Assembly: GCF_009932335.1 (NCBI RefSeq)
Contig: NZ_BLJF01000001.1
Span: forward strand, 806,001 to 870,000
DNA: 64,000 nt
Direction of reading: 5' to 3'
From: Pseudomonas asiatica
Lineage (GTDB): Bacteria; Pseudomonadota; Gammaproteobacteria; Pseudomonadales; Pseudomonadaceae
Position 1 is the first letter of the stretch; each line of letters begins with the position of its first letter. The translations under genes were made by a program, and so were the position numbers. Under the pieces are notes generated by a model. The model ran no database searches, was not told the origin of the DNA, and was given only the letters and a program-made list of their open reading frames with translations. Shown piece after piece: positions 11,588 through 21,786 of the stretch.

Positions 11588-11619
11588 GGCCTCTTCGCGG
11601 GTTTACCCGCGAAGAGGCC
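11588..11619. repeat. Single-hairpin REP after the SDR gene
   Basis: A perfect 15-bp stem (GGCCTCTTCGCGGGT against its complement) closed by 2 nt. It may end the transcript from the truA-metZ side. The remaining 125 nt to tRNA-Val should hold the tRNA promoter, though no clear consensus was picked out. Confidence 0.8.
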
Positions 11620-11744
11620 GCCACAGGCAACCGCACCGCTTTTGCGCTTTTCTGAAAAAAATTCAATGGGGCTATTGACTTAGCTTCGCCACCTGCGTAA
11701 ATTTCGCGGCCTCAGCGAAGCAAACGCAACAAGCAACATCGCGA

Positions 11745-11820
11745 GGGTGATTAGCTCAGCCGGGAGAGCATCTGCCTTACAAGCAGAGGGTCGGCGGTTC
11801 GATCCCGTCATCACCCACCA
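11745..11820 (+). tRNA. tRNA-Val, anticodon TAC
   Basis: 76-nt cloverleaf with encoded CCA. Acceptor stem GGGTGAT pairs with ATCACCC, the D-arm is TTAGCTCAGCCGGGAGAGCA, the anticodon loop CTTACAA gives TAC at 11778-11780, and the T-loop is GGTTCGATCCC. Confidence 0.97.
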
Positions 11821-11886
11821 CTTCCTGAGATGTTCCTGGTGCTTCAGGTTTCGCAAGAAACCGATAGCCAGAGAGGAACGCACTGC

Positions 11887-11963
11887 GCAGCGGTAGTTCA
11901 GTCGGTTAGAATACCGGCCTGTCACGCCGGGGGTCGCGGGTTCGAGTCCCGTCCGCTGCGCCA
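11887..11963 (+). tRNA. tRNA-Asp, anticodon GTC, copy 1
   Basis: 77-nt cloverleaf with CCA end. Acceptor GCAGCGG pairs with CCGCTGC; the anticodon loop CTGTCAC gives GTC at 11921-11923. The sequence is identical to the two following copies, but the 5' flank differs from theirs. Confidence 0.97.
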
Positions 11964-12062
11964 TTTTTCAGTATCAGATGGGTGCCTGGCACCGGTCTGA
12001 AGCCACAAGGTAAACGCCTTAGGCTGATCCCAGTTTCAATCGGGCGAAAGCCTGAACGATAC

Positions 12063-12139
12063 GCAGCGGTAGTTCAGTCGGTTAGAATACCGGCCTGTCA
12101 CGCCGGGGGTCGCGGGTTCGAGTCCCGTCCGCTGCGCCA
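12063..12139 (+). tRNA. tRNA-Asp, anticodon GTC, copy 2
   Basis: Identical to copy 1 over the mature tRNA. The upstream stretch (TTTCAATCGGGCG..AGCCTGAA) recurs before copy 3, and a hairpin-plus-T tract follows, so this unit looks like a duplicated cassette. Confidence 0.97.
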
Positions 12140-12183
12140 TCTTCGTTTCAAGGTCCTTGAACACCTTGAAGCAAACACAAAAG

Positions 12184-12208
12184 AAGCGATCACGTCATCG
12201 CTTTTTTT
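12184..12208 (+). terminator. Intrinsic terminator after tRNA-Asp copy 2
   Basis: Stem AAGCGAT (12184-12190) / ATCGCTT (12197-12203) with a 6-nt loop, running into seven T's. Confidence 0.8.
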
Positions 12209-12279
12209 GTGCCTGTCCTGAGGCCATCACGCCGGAAGGGTAGACCCAGGTTTCAATCGGGCGCAAGCCTGAATGATAC

Positions 12280-12356
12280 GCAGCGGTAGTTCAGTCGGTT
12301 AGAATACCGGCCTGTCACGCCGGGGGTCGCGGGTTCGAGTCCCGTCCGCTGCGCCA
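12280..12356 (+). tRNA. tRNA-Asp, anticodon GTC, copy 3
   Basis: Identical mature sequence to copies 1 and 2. It is flanked 5' by the same ~30-nt leader as copy 2 and 3' by a similar terminator, consistent with a recent tandem duplication. Confidence 0.97.
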
Positions 12357-12397
12357 TCTTCGCTTCGAGGCCCCTTGAACGTCTCGAAGCAACGAGA

Positions 12398-12421
12398 AAG
12401 CGACCTTAGGGTCGCTTTTTT
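12398..12421 (+). terminator. Intrinsic terminator after tRNA-Asp copy 3
   Basis: Stem AGCGACC / GGTCGCT with a 4-nt loop (TTAG), followed by a run of T's. It is the counterpart of the terminator at 12184-12208. Confidence 0.85.
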
Positions 12422-12556
12422 CGTTTCTGCGTCTGGCAATTGCCGCCCTTGACCCAGATTTACACGAACCTGACAGACTCTTCACCGATCAGCGGTTCCT
12501 GTGCCTGCCTGCTGTGTTGCACAATAGGCACCTTCTTGACTTACCCGGAATTCGCA

Positions 12557-13396
12557 ATGACCAGATCTTCCGTCTTTGGTGCGCTCGGGCTGGCCCTGGT
12601 GCTGGCGGGCGTGACCGGTTGTTCCTCGAAAAAAGCCGCCGTCTACGAGCACGAGAACTTCGATGACTCGGGCACCTTCTCGCGCAGCTTCCCGGTGAGC
12701 GATGCCGGCTCCTGCGAGGCCGCCCGACGCGCCTTGCTCAGCCAGGGTTACATCATCACCAGCAGCGGCGCCAACCAGGTGGTGGGCAACAAGAGCTTCC
12801 AGCAGAACAGCGAGAACCACCTGCAGATCAGTTTCAACGTCACCTGTGCGCCGGATGTGAGCGACGAGCAGCGTTCGACCATGTTCGCCAACGCCTTGCA
12901 GGACCGCTACGCGCTGAAAAAGTCCAACACCTCCGCCAGCCTGGGGGTTGGTGTACTGGGGTCGGTATCGATGCCGATCGGCTCCAGCGACGACTCGATG
13001 GTCAAGGTGGCCAGCGAGACTGTGACAGCGGCGCAGTTCTATGATCGCTATTTCGCCTTGGTTGAGAGCTACTTGCCAAAGCCCAAGGCTAGGCAGGAGA
13101 GCAAGGCCAAGGTCGAGGAGCCCGCACCGCAGGTCGACGCGCCAGCGGCTGCCTTGGGGCTGCCGGAGCCGGCCGCCGCAGCGCCGGTGGCACCGGCCCC
13201 GGTTGCTGAGCCTTTGGTTGATGCGGCGCCAGCCCCGGCCCCTGTAGCCCCGGCCAGCGAGGCGGTAGCAGCGCCGGTGCTGGATGACAGCCAGGGCTCG
13301 CAGCCAGTGGCACCGCCGGCTGAGGCTGCGCCTATTGAAGTACAACAGCAAGCACAGCCTGCCGAGGCCGCTGAGCCCGCGTCCCCCGCCCTCTGA
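12557..13396 (+). CDS. DUF2242 family lipoprotein with Ala/Pro-rich tail
   Basis: A 279-aa predicted lipoprotein. The signal peptide MTRSSVFGALGLALVLAGVT leads to a lipobox ending GCSS, so Cys at about residue 22 would be lipidated. Residues ~30-180 are a compact domain with Cys in DAGSCEAARRAL and FNVTCAPDV, resembling the DUF2242 family of pseudomonads and related bacteria (function unknown). The last ~90 residues are an Ala/Pro/Val/Glu low-complexity tail, possibly spanning to the cell wall. The frame is open 39 codons upstream, but the ATG at 12557 gives the proper signal peptide. The family call is from memory. Confidence 0.75.
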   Translation: MTRSSVFGALGLALVLAGVTGCSSKKAAVYEHENFDDSGTFSRSFPVSDAGSCEAARRALLSQGYIITSSGANQVVGNKSFQQNSENHLQISFNVTCAPDVSDEQRSTMFANALQDRYALKKSNTSASLGVGVLGSVSMPIGSSDDSMVKVASETVTAAQFYDRYFALVESYLPKPKARQESKAKVEEPAPQVDAPAAALGLPEPAAAAPVAPAPVAEPLVDAAPAPAPVAPASEAVAAPVLDDSQGSQPVAPPAEAAPIEVQQQAQPAEAAEPASPAL

Positions 13397-13409
13397 TGGC
13401 TTGCCTGTA

Positions 13410-13431
13410 GGGGTAAACCCGCTCCCACAGG
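13410..13431. repeat. Solitary partial REP downstream of the DUF2242 gene
   Basis: Half of a REP (GGGTAAACCCGCTCCCACAGG) with no inverted partner nearby. Downstream (13551-13591) an imperfect GC-rich hairpin ends in six T's and may terminate rightward transcription ahead of the convergent transporter gene. No gene is supported in 13397-13603. Confidence 0.6.
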
Positions 13432-13603
13432 TACTACGCAGTTCTCAACATCTGCGCAGTACCGCCATGGGGCAAAATCCTCCGTGCCCATGAACTTGGC
13501 CCTGTGCTGTGCAACTGCCCCGGTGCGAACAGCTTACGGAGGTCCCCAAGGCGCGCTGCGGCTTGGCGAAGCCTTCCCAATGCGCTTTTTTCTGGATCGA
13601 CAT

Positions 13604-14473
13604 CTACAAGGCGTACTTCTTGGCCCCGGCAACACAGATGACAGCCCCCAGCGTCACCACAAGCATCATCCAGCTGACCTGTTCGTGCAGCAGCAACGCT
13701 GCCAGCCCAAGCCCCATGAACGGCTGAAAGAGTTGCAACTGGCCCACTGCTGCAATGCCACCCTGGACCAGCCCTCGGTACCAGAACACAAAACCGATCA
13801 GCATGCTGAACAGTGAAACGTAGCCGAGGCTGAACCACGCAGGGGCGCTTACTTTGGCGAAGGCATCTGGTGTCGGAAGATTAGTGATTGTCAGTAGTAG
13901 CATCAGCGGCAACGCCACCAGCAACGCCCAACTGATCACCTGCCAACCCCCCAACGTCCGCGACAGCCGCGCCCCTTCGGCATAACCCAACCCACAGACG
14001 ATGACCGCCGCCATCATCAGTAAATCGCCCAGCGCCGATGCCTCCCCACCATTCATAAGCGCATAACCAACGACGATTCCGGCACCCGTCAACGAGAACA
14101 ACCAGAACAGTGGCCGAGGTCGCTCACCGCCCCGCAGCACGGCAAACCCTGCGGTACACAGCGGCAGCAGCCCGACAAAGACAATGGAATGCGCAGAGGT
14201 TACATGCTGCAGGGCCAGTGCCGTCAGCAGCGGGAAACCGATTACCACGCCCAACGCTGTTACCGCCAATGACCACAGGTCACCGCGTTCAGGGCGAGGC
14301 TGGCGCAGCACAAGCAAGAAAAGCGCCCCCAACAGAGCGGCAATCGTTGCCCTGGCACAGGTCAGGAACGTCGGTTCGAAGGCCGTCACTGCCACACGGG
14401 TGGCCGGCAGCGAGCCGGCGAAGATGGCGACGCCTATAAAGCCGTTGATCCATCCGCTTGTTGATTTTTCCAT
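13604..14473 (-). CDS. EamA/DMT-family transporter
   Basis: A 289-aa inner-membrane protein with about ten hydrophobic helices in two repeated halves, the two-EamA-domain architecture of the drug/metabolite transporter superfamily. These usually export amino acids or other small metabolites. Recognisable stretches are FAGSLPATRVAV, an early arginine-containing helix, and GYVSLFSMLIGFVFWYRGL in the second half, which is typical of EamA. It is divergent from the MocR regulator at 14595 with a 121-nt shared upstream region containing an inverted repeat, so it is probably that regulator's target. The substrate is unknown. Confidence 0.85.
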   Translation of the reverse strand: MEKSTSGWINGFIGVAIFAGSLPATRVAVTAFEPTFLTCARATIAALLGALFLLVLRQPRPERGDLWSLAVTALGVVIGFPLLTALALQHVTSAHSIVFVGLLPLCTAGFAVLRGGERPRPLFWLFSLTGAGIVVGYALMNGGEASALGDLLMMAAVIVCGLGYAEGARLSRTLGGWQVISWALLVALPLMLLLTITNLPTPDAFAKVSAPAWFSLGYVSLFSMLIGFVFWYRGLVQGGIAAVGQLQLFQPFMGLGLAALLLHEQVSWMMLVVTLGAVICVAGAKKYAL

Positions 14474-14543
14474 CGCCCAGTCCTCGATAAGTCTGGGTTC
14501 AGTACATCACTGACGCGCTCACCAAGGCCATGTACAATCCAAT

Positions 14544-14561
14544 ACAGTTTGACCGAACTGT
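14544..14561. promoter_or_regulatory. Inverted repeat in the EamA/MocR divergent promoter
   Basis: ACAGTT-N6-AACTGT between the divergent starts, with a second TGTAC/TACAG pair just left (about 14531-14547). The position, 34 nt before the MocR start, suits an autoregulatory operator. Binding is inferred from layout only. Confidence 0.45.
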
Positions 14562-14594
14562 TATGCACATTAATCCAGCACAGTTGAGGGTGCG

Positions 14595-16004
14595 ATGAAA
14601 CGCAGTGGAACGCTGATTCGGACCGTCATGGGTGAGGTGCAGGCGAGGATAGCCTCCCGGACCTACACACCCGGTACGCGGATCCCTTCGGTCCGGGCAA
14701 TGGCGCAGGCCATGCAGGTATCGGTTTCTACCGTACTTGAGGCCTATGAACGGTTGATGGCAGAGGGGGTGCTCAGCGCCCGCCCTGGCTCTGGCTACTA
14801 CGTGGCAGGGCCCGTGGCGCCCTTGGCACTGACCGAACTCGGCCCCAGGCTCGATCGTGAGGTCGACCCGCTGTGGATCTCGCGCCAGTCTCTTGAAACC
14901 TCCAGCGATGCGCTGAAACCAGGGTGCGGGTGGCTGCCTGCCTCCTGGATGTACGAAGCCGGCATGCGTAAAGCGCTGCGAGTCGCTGCCCGTTCCGACA
15001 CGGTAAAACTGGCCGAGTACGCGTCGCCGCTCGGGCATCCGCCGCTCAGGCAGTTCCTGTCGCGACGGCTGGCTGGCATCGGCATCGAAGCCCCGCTGGA
15101 ACAGATCATGCTCACCGAATCGGGCACCCACGCCATCGACCTGATTTGCCGTTTTCTGCTGGAACCGGGGGACACGGTCCTGGTCGACGACCCCTGCTAT
15201 TTCAATTTTCACGCACTGCTCAAAGCCCACAGGGTGAACATTGTCGGGGTACCCTACACGCAGACAGGCCCGGACATCGAGGCGTTCGGCGCAGCCCTGC
15301 TCAGGCACGCACCCAGGTTGTACATCACCAATTCCGGCATCCACAACCCAACCGGGGCCAGCCTGTCCCCGGTCACCGCGCACAGGCTGCTGAAGCTGGC
15401 CGACACCTCTAGCCTGGTGATCGTGGAGTACGACATCTTCGCGGATTTCGAGAATACGCCCGCGCCACGGCTGTCTGCCTTCGACGGCCTCTCGCGTGTG
15501 ATTCAGATAGGCAGCTTTTCCAAGACCATCTCTGCTTCAATCCGATGCGGCTACATCGCCGCCCGTGGTGAATGGATCGAGAGCCTGGTCGACCTGAAGA
15601 TCGCGACCACCTTCGGCGGCGGACGCTTGGCCGCGGACATCATCTATCAAGCGATTACGGATAGCGGGTACCGAAAACACATGGAAGGTGTCCGCCACCG
15701 GTTAGGCGAGGCAATGGACAGAACGGTGCCGAGGCTTCAGGCCATTGGTATCAAGCCGTGGATAATTCCCCAGGCAGGCATGTACCTCTGGTGCCAGCTC
15801 CCTCAAGGCAAGGATGCAGCAACGCTGGCCAGGACCTGCCTGAATGAAGGTGTAGTGCTGGCGCCCGGTAATGCGTTCAGCCAATCCATGACGGCGGGGG
15901 ATTTCCTGCGCTTCAACGTTGCTCAATCGGGTGACGGCAAACTCTACGAAGTGTTGAAAAGGGCGCTGAGTGCGCAGTCGCCAGAGCACTTAGTGCCAGG
16001 CTGA
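14595..16004 (+). CDS. MocR/PdxR-family GntR regulator with aminotransferase domain
   Basis: A 469-aa transcriptional regulator. The N-terminal GntR winged helix spans about residues 1-70 (RTYTPGTRIPSVRAMAQAMQ ... VLEAYERLMAEGVLSARPGS). A linker leads to a fold-type-I aminotransferase domain at about 100-455. The PLP Schiff-base lysine is in QIGSFSKTISASIRCGY, with NPTGASLSPV and VEYDIFADF as further PLP-pocket motifs. MocR proteins sense PLP adducts of amino acids or amines and usually control a divergent gene, here the EamA transporter. This favours an amino-acid or amine efflux role for the pair, but the ligand is not readable. Confidence 0.9.
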   Translation: MKRSGTLIRTVMGEVQARIASRTYTPGTRIPSVRAMAQAMQVSVSTVLEAYERLMAEGVLSARPGSGYYVAGPVAPLALTELGPRLDREVDPLWISRQSLETSSDALKPGCGWLPASWMYEAGMRKALRVAARSDTVKLAEYASPLGHPPLRQFLSRRLAGIGIEAPLEQIMLTESGTHAIDLICRFLLEPGDTVLVDDPCYFNFHALLKAHRVNIVGVPYTQTGPDIEAFGAALLRHAPRLYITNSGIHNPTGASLSPVTAHRLLKLADTSSLVIVEYDIFADFENTPAPRLSAFDGLSRVIQIGSFSKTISASIRCGYIAARGEWIESLVDLKIATTFGGGRLAADIIYQAITDSGYRKHMEGVRHRLGEAMDRTVPRLQAIGIKPWIIPQAGMYLWCQLPQGKDAATLARTCLNEGVVLAPGNAFSQSMTAGDFLRFNVAQSGDGKLYEVLKRALSAQSPEHLVPG

Positions 16005-16267
16005 GCTTGTCATGGGGCACACCTGCGACAGAAATGGCTACGGCATGCTCGCGCACCGCACGGGGAGCGCAGCCAGCACTGCGCACGCGTAGTTCGGCTT
16101 GGGCCTGCCGTCTAAAGCCTGCATGACCTACAAACGGCTAATATCAAGTAGCACGGGGCTAACGATTGCTGGGCACCGGATCATAAGCTTGTCATGATTC
16201 CTTCATCCTTCCTGCCTAGGGTGAGGCGACAGTTACCAGGAAAAATGAATGAAGAGGGCTTAGGGCT

Positions 16268-16354
16268 ATGGACGAATACCAAGAAGAACTTCTCGAATTC
16301 CAGGCTTATGAACTGGACACCCCGGAACCGGCTGACGACGCTACAGAGCTCTAG
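16268..16354 (+). CDS. Small acidic protein, 28 aa, unknown
   Basis: A 28-codon ORF, MDEYQEELLEFQAYELDTPE followed by PADDATEL. A purine-rich AGGG lies a few bases upstream. The product is very acidic and predicted helical, and it reads like small conserved acidic proteins I associate with Pseudomonas genomes, although I cannot confirm the family. The last four bases overlap the convergent AraC-family gene. The 263 nt upstream (16005-16267) contain no other gene I can support. Codon choice (GAA, GAC, CTC) is compatible with translation, but a chance ORF of this length is possible. Confidence 0.5.
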   Translation: MDEYQEELLEFQAYELDTPEPADDATEL

Positions 16355-17391
16355 CCTGCCCGCCGCTGGCTGCGGCGAAACTCTCCCGGTGTAAGGCCCG
16401 TCCAGCGCTTGAACGCGCGCTGGAAGGCCTCGGCCGACGCAAACCCCAGCAGATAGGCAATCTCGCCGAAGGCCAACTCCGTATCGCGAATATAGGTCTC
16501 GGCCAGGTCGCGCCGTGTTTCACTGAGCAGGTCGCGAAAGCGCGTGCCTTCCTCGGCCAGTTTGCGGCGCAAGGTCCAGGTCGGCAGTTGCAGGTGCAGC
16601 GCCACTTCTTCCAGGTCCGGTTCACGGCCACCATTGAGCAACGGGCCCAGCAGGTGGGTAATGCGCTCACCCAGGCTGCGCACCCGCGTACGCTGCAGCA
16701 TTTCCGCCTCGCACAGCTGTAGCAGGTGCTGCCAGGTGCTCGGGCAATGCCTGGGGTTGGCCAGCTGCAGCGTGGCCCGGCTCAGGCGCAGCTGGTTACC
16801 AGCGGCCGCGAACTGCACGGGCGTGCTGCACAGCGGCTGGTAGCGCGCGGCATAAGCGGGTGCGGCGAACTCGATGTCCATATGTTCGGCCTGCACCGCC
16901 GTACCGGCCAGGTCGGCAAGCTGGGCGAGCCAGCCGGCAAGTAGCGAATCGACCACGAAACGGTTGTAGGCGTTGTAGGGGCTGATGGAGTAGAAGCGCA
17001 GCCAGGCGCCCTGGGCATCTTCCTGAAAACTGGAGTGGCCTCGGTAGTTGGCCGCATACAGCGGCTCAAAGCGCAACAGGGTACGTGCCGCCTCGCCCAG
17101 GTTCGGTGCCTGGGCAGCGGTGACCCCGGCCAGGCCGGCATGCGCCAGGCGGCTCAGGCGCCCCATGTGCAGGCCCAGTGCGGCCTCGCCGCACAGCTCG
17201 ATGGCAGCGTGCCCAAGGTGCATGTAGCGCGGGATCGACAAGCGCGCACCGGCTTCGCCCAGGCGTGCCGCGTCCAGGCCATAGCGGCGCAGCAGCGGCT
17301 CGGGGTCGTGGCCCAGTTCACGCAGGGCCTCGGTCAGCGGCTGGACAAAACCAACCGACAGGTCACCCAGGCGCACGCGGGGGCGGGCCAT
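16351..17391 (-). CDS. AraC-family transcriptional regulator
   Basis: A 346-aa regulator of the type with an N-terminal arabinose-binding-like (PF12625-type) sensor domain (about residues 20-205) and a C-terminal double helix-turn-helix (about 245-342). The second HTH has the family signature LAFGEIAYLLGFASAEAFQR followed by FKRWTGLTPGEFR. Relatives with this layout, such as OruR/ArgR-like and lipid-responsive regulators, often control an adjacent catabolic gene. The nearest gene on the same strand is the nitrilase-like gene only 4 nt upstream, so the two are probably co-transcribed. The ligand is unknown. Confidence 0.9.
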   Translation of the reverse strand: MARPRVRLGDLSVGFVQPLTEALRELGHDPEPLLRRYGLDAARLGEAGARLSIPRYMHLGHAAIELCGEAALGLHMGRLSRLAHAGLAGVTAAQAPNLGEAARTLLRFEPLYAANYRGHSSFQEDAQGAWLRFYSISPYNAYNRFVVDSLLAGWLAQLADLAGTAVQAEHMDIEFAAPAYAARYQPLCSTPVQFAAAGNQLRLSRATLQLANPRHCPSTWQHLLQLCEAEMLQRTRVRSLGERITHLLGPLLNGGREPDLEEVALHLQLPTWTLRRKLAEEGTRFRDLLSETRRDLAETYIRDTELAFGEIAYLLGFASAEAFQRAFKRWTGLTPGEFRRSQRRAG

Positions 17392-17395
17392 GGGC

Positions 17396-18514
17396 TTACA
17401 ACCACAGGTTCAACAGGCGGGCTCCAGGGCTGGGGGGGCCTGCCAGCAATTCACCCGCCTGGCGGGCAAAGCCCTGGCCGTCGCTGCCCTGTTCCCAGAA
17501 CTGCCCACGCATGAACACGCTCATGCTGCTGACGCTGGTTCCGGCCGATTGGGTCAGTCGCTGCCATGCAGCCTGTTCGCTGACTTCGCCGCGCCGCAAG
17601 GGCAGCCCGGCGCTGGCATCCTGATGGCGATTGCCGCGCCAGGGCGCTTGCCAGCTGCCCTTGCCGCTGAGGAACACCGGGTTGGCGATCAGTTGTACTG
17701 CCTGTTGGGCCAGTTGTTGGTGGTTTTCCGGGTACCAGCTGTCGCTGCCCACCAGCACGCCCAGGCGCCCGGCAGGGGTTTGCAATACCTGCAGCGGGTG
17801 CTGGCGGCCATCATGTACATAGCGGCGCATTTCGCTGTCGGGGAACTGCTGGCGTTGCGGTTGGCCCAGCAGCGAGCCGTCGCCGGCGAACACCACGCTG
17901 CTGTTGAACAGCGGGCCGCTGCCGGCATGCAGCACGCCCTGTTTCACGTAGGGGGCGGGCAGTACGATAGAGCCGGCCACCAGGGTGACATTGAATTCCT
18001 TGGCCAGGCCACCGAACAGTTGCTGGTAGTCCGCAGCCATCTGCTCGGCTTTCATGCGCAGGTGCGCGTCGGCGCGCCAGTCGTCCCCGTCGGCACGGAG
18101 CATGGCCAGGCCATAGCGCAGCGGGTTGCTCAGTTCCAGCCATTGCAGAGCTTCGCGGCTTTGCGTGACTTGATAAAGCTCGTTTTTTTCGCCACGCGCC
18201 CACAGCCAGGTGCCGATGTGCTCGGGTAGCACCACCACCGTGCGCGGGCCGACCAGCCCTTGGGTGCGGGCTTGCTCCAGGTAGGCCGCGAGCTTGCGGT
18301 GCAGGCGCTGCAGGTTCTGGTAGTCGCCCGGGAACAGCAGCGGTTCGACGCCAAGCAGGTTGCCGTGCTCGCCCGGCACGCCATGGTTCAGCGCCAGTTC
18401 GATGCGCAGGTCGGACAGGTAATGGCCTTCCGGGCGCTGCTGGGTCCAGAAACCGTAGCCGCAGAGGGCGGCGATCATCACCAGCGCCAGGGCGCTTGCC
18501 AGGAGTTTTCGCAT
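17396..18514 (-). CDS. Membrane-anchored nitrilase-fold protein lacking Lys and Cys of the triad
   Basis: A 372-aa protein with an N-terminal signal or anchor helix (about residues 4-22) and a carbon-nitrogen-hydrolase-like domain. The Glu of the Glu-Lys-Cys triad is present in VVVLPEHIGTW (E98). The segment that normally carries Lys reads GQPQRQQFPDSE (about 217-228). The nucleophile-elbow segment reads GVLVGSDSWYPE, placing Gly256 and Ser257 where the family has Cys-Tyr. The checked codons give Gly-Ser-Asp, so this is not a misread. It may be a non-catalytic or altered-chemistry member. It precedes the AraC-type gene on the same strand and is divergent from fadH. Confidence 0.75.
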   Translation of the reverse strand: MRKLLASALALVMIAALCGYGFWTQQRPEGHYLSDLRIELALNHGVPGEHGNLLGVEPLLFPGDYQNLQRLHRKLAAYLEQARTQGLVGPRTVVVLPEHIGTWLWARGEKNELYQVTQSREALQWLELSNPLRYGLAMLRADGDDWRADAHLRMKAEQMAADYQQLFGGLAKEFNVTLVAGSIVLPAPYVKQGVLHAGSGPLFNSSVVFAGDGSLLGQPQRQQFPDSEMRRYVHDGRQHPLQVLQTPAGRLGVLVGSDSWYPENHQQLAQQAVQLIANPVFLSGKGSWQAPWRGNRHQDASAGLPLRRGEVSEQAAWQRLTQSAGTSVSSMSVFMRGQFWEQGSDGQGFARQAGELLAGPPSPGARLLNLWL

Positions 18515-18624
18515 GAAGCAGGACAGCGCCTTGGAAACAAGAGTTTCCTAGGGTAGTCGCGCTGTGCGCGAGGATCAATAACTTGTCAGTTTCGATCATT
18601 GAGCCCGTTCAAACGTCTGTTTAA

Positions 18625-20742
<2,118 letters not shown>

Positions 20743-20745
20743 GAT

Positions 20746-20870
20746 CGCCGGGGCCGCTTTGCGGCCCATCGCCGGCAAGCCGGGCTCCCACAGGTACAGC
20801 GTGATGCTTGAGGTTGGCGCTGTACCCGTGGGAGCCCGGCTTGCCGGCGATGGGCTGCAAAGCAGCCCCC
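20746..20870. repeat. REP pair after fadH
   Basis: Inverted pair of the third REP class (GGAGCCCGGCTTGCCGGCGA) with attached GGGGCCGC / GGGCTGC arms. It lies between fadH and the next gene, which begins 26 nt after its right edge. Confidence 0.9.
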
Positions 20871-20895
20871 AGGCCTTCACTGGTAAACTCGCGCG

Positions 20896-21786
20896 ATGCA
20901 ATTTGACCTCCCCCAACCCCCCTTGCAGCCCCTGATCCTGCCCTGGCTCCAACAAGCCCAGGTAGAAGCCGCCATCCTGCGCCTGGACCTGATCGATCCG
21001 CTGATCAGCGGCAACAAATGGTTCAAGCTACGCCATCACCTGCAACAGGCCAGCGCCAGCAACGCCTCGGGCCTGATCAGCCTCGGCGGCAACCATTCCA
21101 ATCACCTGCACGCCCTGGCCGCTGCCGGCAAGCGCTTCGGCTTCGCCACCGCCGGCCTGCTGCGTGGTCACGCCCAGGACACGCCAACCGTGCGTGACCT
21201 GCAGGCGCTGGGTATGGAACTGCACTGGCTGGGCTATGGCGGCTACCGCGCACGAAACCAAGCGGGTTTCTGGGACCCTTGGCAGGCACGCTATCCGGGT
21301 TGGCACTGCATCCCCGAAGGGGGAGGCGGGCTTGCCGGTGCACAGGGCTGCGCGCTGATCATGCAGCAGGCACGGGCGCAGATCGCGGCACTGGGCTGGT
21401 CGGGCTACGACGCCTGGTGGCTGGCTGCCGGAACGGGGACTACCCTGGCCGGTCTGGTAATGGCCGAGGCGGGCGCACATGTGGTGCATGGTGCATTGGC
21501 GGTACCCAGGGACCATGGCGTGCCGGAGGCGGTAGCAGCACTGGCCGGCGCGCATGGCTACAAGCTGCACGACGCCTGCCGTGGCGGTTTCGGCAAATTC
21601 GACGCTGATCTGCTGGCGTTCATCGCTGATTGCGAGCGGCACACCGGCGTGCCGCTCGAAGCCCTCTACACAGGCAAGGCCCTGCTGGCCCTGCGTGAGC
21701 AGGTCGAGGCCGGGCTGTTCGCGCCCGGCACCCGCCTGATCGTGGTGCACACCGGCGGCCTGCAGGGCCGGCGCGGTTACTTGTAG
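20896..21786 (+). CDS. D-cysteine desulfhydrase / ACC deaminase-like PLP enzyme
   Basis: A 296-aa fold-type-II PLP enzyme. The cofactor lysine is in LISGNKWFKLRHHL, followed by the phosphate-contact motif GLISLGGNHSNHLHALAAAG, both typical of the 1-aminocyclopropane-1-carboxylate deaminase / D-cysteine desulfhydrase family. A glycine-rich AAGTGTTLAGLV binds the PLP phosphate. Short members of this family mostly act as D-cysteine desulfhydrases or related D-amino-acid lyases; true ACC deaminases are longer (about 338 aa), so deaminase activity is unlikely. The last 10 nt overlap the convergent cytochrome b561 gene. Confidence 0.85.
   Translation: MQFDLPQPPLQPLILPWLQQAQVEAAILRLDLIDPLISGNKWFKLRHHLQQASASNASGLISLGGNHSNHLHALAAAGKRFGFATAGLLRGHAQDTPTVRDLQALGMELHWLGYGGYRARNQAGFWDPWQARYPGWHCIPEGGGGLAGAQGCALIMQQARAQIAALGWSGYDAWWLAAGTGTTLAGLVMAEAGAHVVHGALAVPRDHGVPEAVAALAGAHGYKLHDACRGGFGKFDADLLAFIADCERHTGVPLEALYTGKALLALREQVEAGLFAPGTRLIVVHTGGLQGRRGYL

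Noticed and set aside
11745..12421. Possible integration (att) sites at the tRNA cluster
   Set aside because: No integrase or displaced tRNA 3' end flanks the cluster; the repeats are whole tRNA duplications.
13551..13591. Hairpin ending in six T's as a firm terminator
   Set aside because: The outer stem is only about 4 bp with a long bulge; mentioned in passing only.
13484..13816. 110-codon ORF overlapping the end of the EamA gene
   Set aside because: Overlaps a clear transporter in antisense over most of its length and starts in a REP/hairpin region.
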